Shown: in pieces, positions 42,084 to 50,585 of the stretch
Layout: each line of letters opens with the position of its first letter
Position numbering within the stretch: the first letter of the stretch is position 1
Assembly: GCA_965231765.1 (NCBI GenBank)
Contig: OZ246887.1
Location: 1,550,001-1,614,000 of the forward strand
Source of the DNA: JAAXHF01 sp963665955
GTDB lineage: Bacteria > Desulfobacterota > Binatia > Bin18
DNA: 64,000 nucleotides
Reading direction: 5' to 3'
Translations under genes and position numbers: made by a program
Notes under the pieces: model-generated
What the model was told of the DNA's origin: nothing
What the model saw: only the letters and a program-made list of their open reading frames with translations
Database searches by the model: none

Positions 42084-42506
42084 ATGGCAGAAAAAAACTT
42101 TGGACGCGTGATTGAGGACCGGCGGCGCGAGTTATCCTTGACCCAAGAAATGGTCGCAAAAAAAGTCGGGGTCAAGGCAAACTATATCGGCTACTTAGAG
42201 CGGAGCATGCGCCATCCGAGCCAAAAAGTCGTTGAGAAACTCTCATCGGCACTGAAGATTGACCCCCAGGACCTCTATCTGCTAGCCAATCCACGGGTCC
42301 GGACACTCCTGGGCAAAGCCAAACCGGCCGCCCCTGGCATGTCAATGTGGCAAAAATTTATCCGCGACCCCGCACTCCAAAAGAAACAGGGTCTGAGTAA
42401 GGCCGAGCAAGAAGCAATGGCGCAGCTGGTCAACGCAGAGAAAGCCTCATCTGCGACGGGCATGATGAAAGTGGTCAAGGCCCTACGCAAAGGATTTGCG
42501 AAATAG
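42084..42506 (+). CDS. XRE-family helix-turn-helix transcriptional regulator
   Basis: 140 residues. The N-terminal HTH covers about residues 8-65: VIEDRRRELSLTQEMVAKKVGVKANYIGYLERSMRHPSQKVVEKLSSAL in outline, a classic Xre/Cro pattern. The C-terminal part (66-140) is basic and helical, without a known sensor domain. Ribosome site gaggaggg. It is single and could control its own promoter, where repeats are found. Confidence 0.88.
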   Translation: MAEKNFGRVIEDRRRELSLTQEMVAKKVGVKANYIGYLERSMRHPSQKVVEKLSSALKIDPQDLYLLANPRVRTLLGKAKPAAPGMSMWQKFIRDPALQKKQGLSKAEQEAMAQLVNAEKASSATGMMKVVKALRKGFAK

Positions 42507-42601
42507 GCCAAGGCAGCCAGATACACATTGAGCAACGCTGGTCGTCCAAGCGCAGCAGATGCAGTAAGCCCAGCGCGTGCAATCAGTTTGGCAACAACCT
42601 C

Positions 42602-43531
42602 TTAAGCATCCCACAGACTGGTGCTGCTATACCGCTCACCGATGTCGGGGAATAAGGTGACAATGCGTCCCTGGCCGATTTGCTGCGCGATTTGCCAGGC
42701 GCCATACAGATATGCTCCCGAAGATTGGCCGACAAAGAATCCCAGGCTGGCAACCCTATTACACATCGTGTAGGCATCCTCTATCTGCACCGGTACCCAC
42801 TCGTCAACGAGATCCTGGTCAAAAATCTCCGGCATAATGTACTCTGGGCCTAAGGGCTTGAGTCCTTCCACGCCGGGAAACTCTTCGGGAGCAACACACG
42901 CGATTTTGATTTTTGGATTGTACTCTTTCAGGCGTTGGGCGACCCCAGTGATCGTCCCGCCCGTCCCAACTCCGGCGACAAACCAATCAATCCGGCCACC
43001 CGTCTGAGATAAGATCTCTTCGGCGGTCGTCTCGTAATGCGCCCGCCAATTGTTCTCATTGCTGTACTGATCGGAAAAGAAGTAATACTCAGGCTGGGCT
43101 TCATAGCGGCGCCGGACTTCGCGCAGGGCTTCATCATACCCAGCAACGGCATCGGTCAGGATGAGGCTTGCGCCATGCGCCCGAATACGTTTTTTGCGCT
43201 CTGCACTCGCATTTTCGGGTACAACCAGCTCGACTTTGCGGCCGAGGATTGAGCCGATCATGGCATACGCAATTCCGGCATTGCCAGATGACGAATCAAG
43301 AACCACCCGCTCTGGCGGCAACTCCCCATTTGCCATCGCCTGAGTCAGCATCCGCAATACAGGGCGATCTTTCACAGATCCACCCGGGTTTAAGAATTCA
43401 CACTTGGTCAGCAGTTCAACCTCAGGCAGTTCGTCCTGGAACAGGGTGACTGGCACAAGTGGCGTATTGCCGACCAGGGTCAGCAGCGGATAGTTCCGAA
43501 TGAGGTCTTGAATCGCTTCGGGATGCGGCAT
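42602..43531 (-). CDS. Cysteine synthase-family PLP enzyme (CysM-like)
   Basis: Beta-replacement enzyme making L-cysteine. 309 residues, fold type II; PLP lysine Lys54 in GGSVKDRPVLRML, substrate loop SSSGNAGIAYAM, glycine-rich phosphate loop VAGVGTGGTITG. The pattern GSVKDRPVLRM with a short GNTPL start resembles the CysM group that can use a thiocarboxylated carrier protein; no such carrier is seen here. Its ATG lies 18 bases after the stop of the small 43550 gene, so the two are probably one operon. Confidence 0.85.
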   Translation of the reverse strand: MPHPEAIQDLIRNYPLLTLVGNTPLVPVTLFQDELPEVELLTKCEFLNPGGSVKDRPVLRMLTQAMANGELPPERVVLDSSSGNAGIAYAMIGSILGRKVELVVPENASAERKKRIRAHGASLILTDAVAGYDEALREVRRRYEAQPEYYFFSDQYSNENNWRAHYETTAEEILSQTGGRIDWFVAGVGTGGTITGVAQRLKEYNPKIKIACVAPEEFPGVEGLKPLGPEYIMPEIFDQDLVDEWVPVQIEDAYTMCNRVASLGFFVGQSSGAYLYGAWQIAQQIGQGRIVTLFPDIGERYSSTSLWDA

Positions 43532-43549
43532 GAATCCTCCCCAGGCAGC

Positions 43550-43867
43550 TCAGCAACCAGCGTCTTCCGACTCGTTCTTCTGAGAACGGGCGGACCGGCT
43601 CGTTTCAAAAGCCTCGTCGCTATAAATATCGAAGAATGCGTCAATGCTCGCCAGCAGCTGGGCCCGGATGTGGTCGCGCGTGCCTTCAATAATGTGGAGC
43701 GGGACACGGCTGGAAGATCCGTCGTGCAACTGCACCTCACCTCCGACGACCTGTTCGATTTGCGCGCCCTTATCAGCAGGGTACAAACACAGTCCGTAGA
43801 CCAGGGAAAGCGTCTTCTCTTTGCCCTTGCCGTCCTTCCCACCTGGAATCGCTTTGAGTCTTGACAT
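43550..43867 (-). CDS. Small hypothetical protein upstream of the cysM-like gene
   Basis: 105 residues, not recognised. ATG at 43867 follows a ribosome site (gaggag). The chain has a basic N-terminus (SRLKAIPGGKDGKGKEK), a beta-rich centre (LVYGLCLYPADKGAQIEQVVGGEVQL) and a helical end (DHIRAQLLASIDAFFDIY). No signal peptide. Close linkage to the cysteine synthase gene suggests a shared role, unproven. Confidence 0.6.
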   Translation of the reverse strand: MSRLKAIPGGKDGKGKEKTLSLVYGLCLYPADKGAQIEQVVGGEVQLHDGSSSRVPLHIIEGTRDHIRAQLLASIDAFFDIYSDEAFETSRSARSQKNESEDAGC

Positions 43868-43932
43868 GCCCACTCTCCTCTATTAGCCGAGAATATAAAG
43901 ATGAGAGATGGGCACTGTCAATTACAGTTTGA

Positions 43933-43967
43933 GAATTAAGGATGAGGGATTGGGAATTGAGGATGAG
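43933..43967. repeat. Heptamer repeat array between thiC and the 43550 gene
   Basis: gaattaa, ggatgag, ggattgg, gaattga, ggatgag run in 7-bp register. Confidence 0.75.
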
Positions 43968-44009
43968 GCAGACAGGGATTTTTCCCGGCCTATCTGCCCC
44001 CGTCCTGAT

Positions 44010-45962
44010 TTAGCGATAAATCTGAGCGCCCCCTGTTTTAAATTCTTCCGCTTTTTCTTTCAGCCCCGCTTCAAGAGCTGCCTGTTCATCCATTTCCTTT
44101 TGGGCTGCGTAGTCGCGGACATCTTGGGTGATCTTCATTGAGCAGAAATGGGGGCCGCACATTGAGCAAAAATGCGCCACTTTTGCTCCATCTGCGGGCA
44201 AGGTTTCGTCATGAAACTCTTGGGCAGTCTCAGGATCAAGCGACAGATTAAACTGGTCTTTCCAGCGGAATTCAAAACGTGCCTGCGAAAGCGCATTATC
44301 GCGCGCCTGTGCCCCAGGATGACCTTTGGCCAGGTCGGCCGCATGAGCGGCAATTTTGTAGGTAATCACACCCTCTTTGACATCTTCTTTGTCCGGCAAG
44401 CCAAGATGCTCTTTGGGAGTCACATAACACAGCATAGCGCAGCCGAACCAGCCAATCATGGCCGCTCCAATGCCAGACGTAATATGATCATAGCCTGGGG
44501 CGATATCTGTCGTGAGGGGTCCCAAGGTGTAGAACGGGGCTTCCTGACAGACTTCGATCTGTTTCTGCATATTGACTTGGATCATATGCATAGGAACATG
44601 GCCCGGCCCTTCAATCATGGTCTGGACGTCGTGTTTCCAGGCGATGCTGGTCAACTCGCCCAGGGTTTCCAGTTCTCCAAACTGGGCTTCGTCATTTGCA
44701 TCGGCAATCGAGCCTGGTCGCAGTCCATCGCCTAAGCTAAACGACACATCATAAGCCTTCATGATCTCACAAATGTCTTCAAAATGGGTGTACAGGAAGT
44801 TTTCTTGGTGATGGGCCAGACACCACTTGGCGAGGATAGACCCGCCGCGCGACACAATCCCGGTCAGGCGTTTGGCAGTCAGCGGAACATAGCGCAACAA
44901 AACACCGGCATGGATGGTGAAATAGTCCACCCCCTGTTCAGCCTGCTCGATCAGCGTATCGCGGTAGATTTCCCAGCTGAGGTCTTCGGCTTTGCCGTCA
45001 ACTTTTTCCAAGGCTTGATAGATCGGCACCGTGCCAATAGGCACCGGCGAGTTGCGTAAGATCCACTCACGCGTCTCGTGGATATTCGCCCCAGTCGAAA
45101 GATCCATGACCGTGTCACCGCCCCAACGGGTCGCCCAGATCATTTTCTCAACCTCATCTTCAATCGACGAAGTCACAGCCGAGTTGCCGATATTGGCATT
45201 GATTTTGACCAAAAAATTCCGACCGATAATCATCGGCTCCAGCTCAGGATGATTGATGTTAGCGGGGATAATCGCCCGGCCTCGGGCCACCTCAGCACGG
45301 ACAAATTCCGGCGTAATTGCCGACGGGATACTCGCCCCCCAGGATTGGCCGGGATGTTGCGCAACGCCGTGTCCGTTGCCATTCCCGTTCTGACTAGCCT
45401 GGGGTGCACTTTGCCCGGCCAGGGCGCGGGCCTGGTTTTCACGAATGGCGATATACTCCATCTCAGGCGTGATCAGGCCCCGGCGCGCATAGTGCATCTG
45501 GCTGACATTGTGTCCGGCGCGGGCGCGGAGTGGACGGCGGCGATGTGGAAATCGCAGCCCGGCAAGGGAGGCGTCGAGTTCCCGCAGACGGCCATAGTCC
45601 GAAGAACTCTCAGCCAGCTCTTCCACGTCGCCGCGGGCGGTGATCCAGTCTACACGGTGGGGGGCAATGCCGTGGCGCACATCGATTGTCACAGCCGGAT
45701 CGGTATACGGCCCGGATGTGTCATACACGATCACCGTTCCAGCCTCACCTCGCTCCTCAGCCTGGGAGTTCCGCCCCCCATTCAGATGGCCATGCTCGAC
45801 CGCTGCAGACAGGGGAATCTCACGAAACGGGACCCGCACTCCAGCCTGTGTCCCTTCGACGTACACCTTGTGCGAGCCAGGAATAGGACGTGTTGTCAAC
45901 ACGGTTTCCTGCATACTGTCTGCGCTCTGCCCAGTGTGTCCATGTGTCCCAGTATTGCTCAT
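44010..45962 (-). CDS. thiC: Phosphomethylpyrimidine synthase ThiC
   Basis: Radical SAM-type enzyme turning aminoimidazole ribotide into HMP phosphate for thiamin. About 650 residues. The N-terminal ThiC-associated domain (PYTDPAVTIDVRHG) leads to the barrel, with LSTGANIHETREWILRNSPVPIGTVPIYQALEK and GDGLRPGSIADANDEAQF. The C-terminal [4Fe-4S] motif is CSMCGPHFC. ATG at 45962 has a ribosome site (agggggt) at the right distance; an ATG at 45995 does not. The TPP riboswitch at 46121-46212 and a promoter at 46237-46265 precede it. Confidence 0.97.
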   Translation of the reverse strand: MSNTGTHGHTGQSADSMQETVLTTRPIPGSHKVYVEGTQAGVRVPFREIPLSAAVEHGHLNGGRNSQAEERGEAGTVIVYDTSGPYTDPAVTIDVRHGIAPHRVDWITARGDVEELAESSSDYGRLRELDASLAGLRFPHRRRPLRARAGHNVSQMHYARRGLITPEMEYIAIRENQARALAGQSAPQASQNGNGNGHGVAQHPGQSWGASIPSAITPEFVRAEVARGRAIIPANINHPELEPMIIGRNFLVKINANIGNSAVTSSIEDEVEKMIWATRWGGDTVMDLSTGANIHETREWILRNSPVPIGTVPIYQALEKVDGKAEDLSWEIYRDTLIEQAEQGVDYFTIHAGVLLRYVPLTAKRLTGIVSRGGSILAKWCLAHHQENFLYTHFEDICEIMKAYDVSFSLGDGLRPGSIADANDEAQFGELETLGELTSIAWKHDVQTMIEGPGHVPMHMIQVNMQKQIEVCQEAPFYTLGPLTTDIAPGYDHITSGIGAAMIGWFGCAMLCYVTPKEHLGLPDKEDVKEGVITYKIAAHAADLAKGHPGAQARDNALSQARFEFRWKDQFNLSLDPETAQEFHDETLPADGAKVAHFCSMCGPHFCSMKITQDVRDYAAQKEMDEQAALEAGLKEKAEEFKTGGAQIYR

Positions 45963-46010
45963 CGCTATACCCCCTTTTTCGCAGGCGAAAGACATCCCCT
46001 CCCCAGCCCC

Positions 46011-46038
46011 CCCGGGCGAGCCTGTCTGTCCGCCCGGG
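46011..46038 (-). promoter_or_regulatory. Strong hairpin between TPP riboswitch and thiC
   Basis: cccgggcg and cgcccggg form an 8-bp all-paired G+C stem with a 12-base loop, 49-77 bases before the thiC ATG. No T-run follows on the minus strand, so it may affect ribosome access rather than stop transcription. Two 11-bp repeats (aatctgcggct, aatctgaggaa) lie at 46059-46080. Confidence 0.5.
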
Positions 46039-46120
46039 TATCGGCATACGTCCTAACCAATCTGCGGCTAATCTGAGGAATGATGATGGAAGAAAAAAAC
46101 GTAGATAAAAATGACACCGT

Positions 46121-46212
46121 TATCCCTTCGCTGGCATTATCCAGTGCAGGTTCCAGGGGTCGATGGGTCAATCTCTCCCCATCCTCTCAGCCAAAATTTC
46201 GGCTCCCCCAAC
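46121..46212 (-). ncRNA. TPP (THI-box) riboswitch upstream of thiC
   Basis: On the minus strand the conserved blocks appear in order: gggggagccg, ggctgagagg (CUGAGA motif), gacccatcgacccct, ggaacctg, tggataatgccagcgaaggga. The order, spacing and bases match the TPP aptamer consensus. It lies about 160 nt before thiC. Confidence 0.97.
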
Positions 46213-46236
46213 GGCCTGGTGGCCGGTGTGATCGGT

Positions 46237-46265
46237 ATGTTACGCCGCGCGACTCCGACTGTCAA
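46237..46265 (-). promoter_or_regulatory. Sigma70-type promoter of the thiC leader
   Basis: TTGACA (six of six) at 46265-46260 and TAACAT (four of six) at 46242-46237, 17-base spacer, place the start about 18 bases before the aptamer. Confidence 0.7.
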
Positions 46266-46268
46266 CGT

Positions 46269-46303
46269 GATATTTTAGGCGATATTTGGGCGATATTTGG
46301 GGC
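46269..46303. repeat. Phased 11-bp repeats just upstream of the thiC promoter
   Basis: gatatttta, gatatttgg and gatatttgg recur at 12 and 11 bases with ggc between, in line with one helical turn, directly upstream of the -35 box. Confidence 0.55.
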
Positions 46304-46345
46304 AGCATTGTAGGCGGCCGCGCAGCCAGCCTGTGACTGATCTGA

Positions 46346-47551
46346 CTATTCCGGCTCCGTTTTTCCCGGCTCACACAGCGGCAACAACTTGGCGTTAGTC
46401 GCCGTGAGTTTCAGCTCGCTCTCCTTTTGGAGCCAATCGATGGTGTTATCGACCCGATCACGTTCGCGCTCAAGAAAGTTGCCGACGGCTTCGGACAGCC
46501 GTGGCTCAGCCAGAAAATGCATGCTGGTCGTCGGCTGTGGATCAAAACCCCGCAAGCGCTTAAAGTCGCCACCCGCTCCAGGCTCAAAACGGATCATCCT
46601 ATTCTTGATACAGTGTTGGATAGCGGCGTAATAACACACGTTAAAATGCAAGTGGCGCAGTTCTCGAAAACAGCCCCAATAGCGACCGTACAACACGCCA
46701 CTTTTCTGGACATTCACCGTGCCGGCAATAATCCTGCCCTGGAGCCGGGCGACCACAAAACACATATTTTTACGAAAGCGCTCAGCGAGGAGCTCAAAGA
46801 ACTCGGAGGTGAGGTATTGGCGGCCCCAGTACAGCTTGTCGAGATGGGCTTTATACAGCGTATACATACGCGGAAAGAGATCATCTGGAATCTCATCACC
46901 GCTCAGCGCCTCAATCGTTACCCCTTGCAGATCCATTTCGCGCATTTCGCGTTTGATCTGATTGCGGCGTTTATTACGAAAATGGGCCAGATAATCGTCA
47001 AAAGTCTGATAGTCGTAATTGAGCCACTGATATTGCAAGCCCATCCGTTTGAGGTAGCCAATCTCGGCCAGTGCCTCGACTTCGTCCGGCAGGCAGAAAT
47101 TCACATGCACAGAGGAGAAATCATTTTTCTGGCACACCTCTTGTAAAGTCTGGCCCAGGAGCTGAATCAAAGCCCGCCGGTCGCTACCCGGTGCAGTCAG
47201 AAAGCGGATACCAGTTGCAGGCGTAAACGGAGCCCCGACCAGCATCTTGGGATAATATTCGATGCCAGCTCGCTCGGCGGCATCCGCCCACGAGTGGTCA
47301 AAGACAAACTCTCCCATGCTATGGCCCTTGAGGTACAGCGGACAGGCGGCAACCAGACAGTCGTCGTCGTACACAGCCAGATGCTGGGATTGCCAGCCAG
47401 TCTTCGGGGTCACGCAGCGCGCGTCTTCCATACTCGACAGCCAGCCCCATTCAAGAAACGGCGAACCGTTGCCGACCAAGGCGTCCCAATCTGCTTGGTT
47501 CACCTCTTGCATACTCTGGATCACTTTGACTTGCAGCATAGTGGCGGGCAT
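46346..47551 (-). CDS. FemAB/GNAT-like acyltransferase (PF04339/COG3146 type)
   Basis: About 401 residues. The pattern SPFLEWGWLSSMEDARCV near residue 30, the long middle with YPKMLVGAPFTPATGIRFL, then HFRNKRRNQIKREMR and RFEPGAGGDFKRLRGFDP matches the group of double-GNAT proteins annotated as peptidoglycan or N-acyl transferase-like. No substrate can be assigned. ATG at 47551 or 47539; neither has a clear ribosome site, and a TTG start is rejected. It is divergent from the RNase gene with about 40 bases between starts. Confidence 0.82.
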   Translation of the reverse strand: MPATMLQVKVIQSMQEVNQADWDALVGNGSPFLEWGWLSSMEDARCVTPKTGWQSQHLAVYDDDCLVAACPLYLKGHSMGEFVFDHSWADAAERAGIEYYPKMLVGAPFTPATGIRFLTAPGSDRRALIQLLGQTLQEVCQKNDFSSVHVNFCLPDEVEALAEIGYLKRMGLQYQWLNYDYQTFDDYLAHFRNKRRNQIKREMREMDLQGVTIEALSGDEIPDDLFPRMYTLYKAHLDKLYWGRQYLTSEFFELLAERFRKNMCFVVARLQGRIIAGTVNVQKSGVLYGRYWGCFRELRHLHFNVCYYAAIQHCIKNRMIRFEPGAGGDFKRLRGFDPQPTTSMHFLAEPRLSEAVGNFLERERDRVDNTIDWLQKESELKLTATNAKLLPLCEPGKTEPE

Positions 47552-47590
47552 AGTGTACAAAACCCTTCAGGCCGGTCATTTTTATTTACT

Positions 47591-49636
47591 ATGCAGATTG
47601 GAACCGTTATTGTCTACCGTGAACGCAACCGCCTGGCCTTGGGCGTCATTAATAAAGAACCCTCGACCACGACCAAGGGCAAAACACAAGTCGAAATTCT
47701 CGGCGAAGATGGGAAAAAATCGATCCTTGTCCCCGATCGCATTTTCCTTGATTGTCGCCATACGCTGTCGCCTACCCAGCCGCTGGAAGAGCTGAAAAAA
47801 TCTTTCCGGAAACTGCGCGGTCAAATCGACGCCCAGACGCAAACAGTGGACCTCAAAGAGCTGTGGGATCTCCTGGAAGAGGAAGAAACCGACACGTTTG
47901 AGTGGCCGGAACTCGCCGGCTTCCTTGCGTCCGCGGACGAGCCCTTGGCCATGGCCAGCGTGCTTGATGTCCTGTGGCGCGAAAGTGTCTATTTTAAAGA
48001 AAAACAGGTCGGTGTTTTTGTCCGACGCGATTCCAAGAATGTCGAGGAGCTATTGCATCAACAAGAGAGGGAGCGCATCCGACTCCAAACCCAAGGCGAA
48101 TTCATCGCCTGGGTCCAAGCTCAACAAGCCGCGCCAGGGACGGTCCCCGCGCCAGAGGGCATGGAACGTTTTCTCGATCTGTTGAAGGGTTTGGCTCTGT
48201 ATGGAGACAATTATGAGAAAAAGCAATCCGCGCTGAAATTGCTGGACGAAATCGACTTCCGCACCAAAGGCCATCCTTGGGACGTGGCGTTTCAACTGTT
48301 AGTCGGGCTTGGGATTTGGGACGCCAACGAAGAGTTGAGCATTCTGCGTTATCAGATTCCAACCCACTTTTCAGATGAGGTTATACAAGCTGCGGCCGAG
48401 ACGCCCAATTTTCCCCAAAACGCTCCAGACGTTCCGCCCGGCTATACCGATCTCAGATCGCTCCTGACCTTTACGATTGATGATGCTGACACAACCGAAA
48501 TTGACGACGCCTTGAGTCTGAGCGAAGAAAACGGCCAGCCGCTCATCGGCGTGCATATCACCGATACGAGCTTCTTTATTCCGCCTGGCGGGGTCATCGA
48601 TCGCGCCGGACTGCTGAGAGGCACGACAGTCTACCTGCCCGCTGGCAAGCTGCCTATGCTGCCCTCGGCCCTGAGCGAAGATAAAGCCAGTTTAGTCGCT
48701 GGCGTCGAGCGTCCCAGCCTGAGTTTTTTCGCCAGCCTGAATGAGACCGGTCGGCTACAAGTCGAGCGTATTTGTCAGAGTATTATCCGGGTCGGACGGC
48801 GGCTGTCGTATCAAGAAGCAGACCACTTGCTGGCCGATGCTGGAGCAGATGCGTGTACACACGCCTTGCAACAGCTCAATTCTCTCGCCCAGCTACGCAA
48901 AGCCCAGCGGATCGTAAATGGTGCGGTTATTATTGAGGGGGCTGAAATCAAAGTACGGGTGACCGACAGTGACATTCACGTCTCTGTCTTGTCCAATGAC
49001 TCACCATCAAGAAGCTTGGTTGGCGAGTGCATGATCCTGGCCAATGAGATAGCCGCCCGCTATTGCCTACAGCACGGCGTGCCAGCCCTGTATATTGGCC
49101 AACCGCCGCCGGATGAAGCCGTCCCCCAGGCGGACCAATTGCCGACCCAGCAGGTGTATATTCATGCCGCCCGACGCCTGATGAAACCTTCAAAAATGGG
49201 CATCCAGCCAGCCTCCCATAGTGCACTCGGACTCGACGCCTATACGCAAGTGACCTCCCCCTTGCGCCGCTACCACGACCTGCAGATCCACCGTCAAATC
49301 AAGCATCATCTTGCCCATGGCGAGGCGCTCTTTGATGAAGAACGCCTCCAAGTCCTGGCGGCCAGCGCTCAGGAATCAAGCGGAGCATCGCGTCGCTGCG
49401 AGCGGGAGAGTACCCGCTACTGGCTGCTGCGCCTGCTGGAAACCCAGCAGGGACAACAGGTCAGCGGCCAGGTTGTCCGCGAGCAATATGGGCGATCTTT
49501 TATTGAGCTGAACGACACGCTCCTGGTGGTCTCGGTCAATACTGGCGGTGGTCTTCCGCTTGGCTCTCCAGTCCAAGTCGTTATCGGCCATGTTGATGCC
49601 CGCCGGGATATTCTGAGCGTGCGTGTAGTGTCCTAG
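47591..49636 (+). CDS. RNase II-family exoribonuclease (RNB domain)
   Basis: 681 residues, 3'-to-5' exoribonuclease. The catalytic RNB centre is TIDDADTTEIDDALSLSE near residue 297, with metal-binding Asp residues, HITDTSFFIPPGGVIDRAG, and the late QVTSPLRRYHDLQIHRQI and S1-like C-terminus. The N-terminal MQIGTVIVYRERNRLALG is the short OB-like start of the cyanobacterial/plastid-type RNase II group. A frame open from 47294 upstream lacks coding residues. No clear ribosome site is seen. Confidence 0.92.
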   Translation: MQIGTVIVYRERNRLALGVINKEPSTTTKGKTQVEILGEDGKKSILVPDRIFLDCRHTLSPTQPLEELKKSFRKLRGQIDAQTQTVDLKELWDLLEEEETDTFEWPELAGFLASADEPLAMASVLDVLWRESVYFKEKQVGVFVRRDSKNVEELLHQQERERIRLQTQGEFIAWVQAQQAAPGTVPAPEGMERFLDLLKGLALYGDNYEKKQSALKLLDEIDFRTKGHPWDVAFQLLVGLGIWDANEELSILRYQIPTHFSDEVIQAAAETPNFPQNAPDVPPGYTDLRSLLTFTIDDADTTEIDDALSLSEENGQPLIGVHITDTSFFIPPGGVIDRAGLLRGTTVYLPAGKLPMLPSALSEDKASLVAGVERPSLSFFASLNETGRLQVERICQSIIRVGRRLSYQEADHLLADAGADACTHALQQLNSLAQLRKAQRIVNGAVIIEGAEIKVRVTDSDIHVSVLSNDSPSRSLVGECMILANEIAARYCLQHGVPALYIGQPPPDEAVPQADQLPTQQVYIHAARRLMKPSKMGIQPASHSALGLDAYTQVTSPLRRYHDLQIHRQIKHHLAHGEALFDEERLQVLAASAQESSGASRRCERESTRYWLLRLLETQQGQQVSGQVVREQYGRSFIELNDTLLVVSVNTGGGLPLGSPVQVVIGHVDARRDILSVRVVS

Positions 49637-49696
49637 TCCGAAAGAGATTGCCGAAGAGATCGGGAAGGCTTCCCCCAGCGTCCTGCCTGTCTTCCC

Positions 49697-50509
49697 TCAC
49701 CACATGACAACGCCGCCATCGACATTCAGCGACTGACCGGTGATGTACGACGCATCAGGCGTGCACAGATAGGCGATAAACTTCCCGATTTCCTCATCGC
49801 TGCCGGCCCGCTTGAGCGGAATCAGCTGGTTAATCGTCGCCTCCCATCTGTCCTCACGGCCCAAATCGTCCATCCGCGAGGTGTCGATCACCCCCGGACA
49901 GACCGCATTGACCCGGATATTATGCGGAGCGAGTTCCATCGCCAGGGCCTGACTGAAACCTTGAATGCCCGCATTCGAAGTACAATACGCGGCCATATTT
50001 GGCCGACCCTGCTTGCCGGCAATCGACGAGATATTGACAATACTGCCGCCCTGGCCTTGTGTGGTCAGTGTCGGCAGTATGGCCTTGGTCATCAGAAAGC
50101 TCCCCGTCAGTTTGATTTCCAGGACTTTCCGCCACACCTCTTCAGACAATTCGGTCATTGGCACACGATCATCCCCACGCGCGGTGGCCGCATTATTGAC
50201 CAAGATATCAATCCGCCCAAACTCTGCCAGCGTGGCGTCAATTGTGCGTTGCACATCTGCACTGTCCGCGACATTGGCCACGATAGGCAAACACCGCCGC
50301 CCTGTTGCCCGCACCTGGTCGGCGACACTTTCGATATCCCGCCAGCCGACAGCCTTTTCATCATCCGGATAACGAGACGGGTCACGACCAGTGCCTGTCA
50401 CCACCACAGCTGCTCCCAGGTCAGCGAATGCCACAGCTGCGGCGCGGCCAATACTCCGCAGCCGCCCGGCTCCAGTCACAATTGCTACTTTGCCATCAAG
50501 TACGCCCAT
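49697..50509 (-). CDS. SDR-family protein with Lys replaced by Asn in YxxxK
   Basis: 270 residues. Extended glycine motif GAGRLRSIGRAAAVAF, NNAATARG, ISSIAGKQGRPNMAAYCTSNAGI and CPGVIDTSR. The catalytic Tyr is kept but the Lys of Y-x-x-x-K is Asn (YCTSN), needing one base change from AAG/AAA to AAT. The substituted Lys normally orients the ribose and lowers Tyr pKa, so activity is doubtful. Starts just after a ggcgagggttctt repeat, 76 bases downstream of the dienelactone hydrolase gene start order. Confidence 0.85.
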   Translation of the reverse strand: MGVLDGKVAIVTGAGRLRSIGRAAAVAFADLGAAVVVTGTGRDPSRYPDDEKAVGWRDIESVADQVRATGRRCLPIVANVADSADVQRTIDATLAEFGRIDILVNNAATARGDDRVPMTELSEEVWRKVLEIKLTGSFLMTKAILPTLTTQGQGGSIVNISSIAGKQGRPNMAAYCTSNAGIQGFSQALAMELAPHNIRVNAVCPGVIDTSRMDDLGREDRWEATINQLIPLKRAGSDEEIGKFIAYLCTPDASYITGQSLNVDGGVVMW

Positions 50510-50542
50510 GGGTTTACCTCACGATCCTGTTCTCTTTTTCTC

Positions 50543-50576
50543 CCTCTCCCTCAGAGAGAGGGCTGGGGCGAGGGTT
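50543..50576. repeat. ccctctccctcagagagagg repeat between SDR and dienelactone hydrolase
   Basis: Inverted ccctctccct / agagaggg arms followed by ctggggcgagggtt, of the family also at 10052, 12584 and 18431. Confidence 0.6.
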
Positions 50577-50585
50577 CTTCTTTTC

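Noticed and set aside
45078..46076. 332-codon plus-strand frame opposite thiC
   Set aside because: thiC conservation is complete over this region; the frame has no known motif.
47294..47590. Upstream extension of the RNase II gene
   Set aside because: It overlaps the divergent FemAB-like gene and contains no RNase residues; the N-terminus MQIGTVIVYRE begins at 47591.
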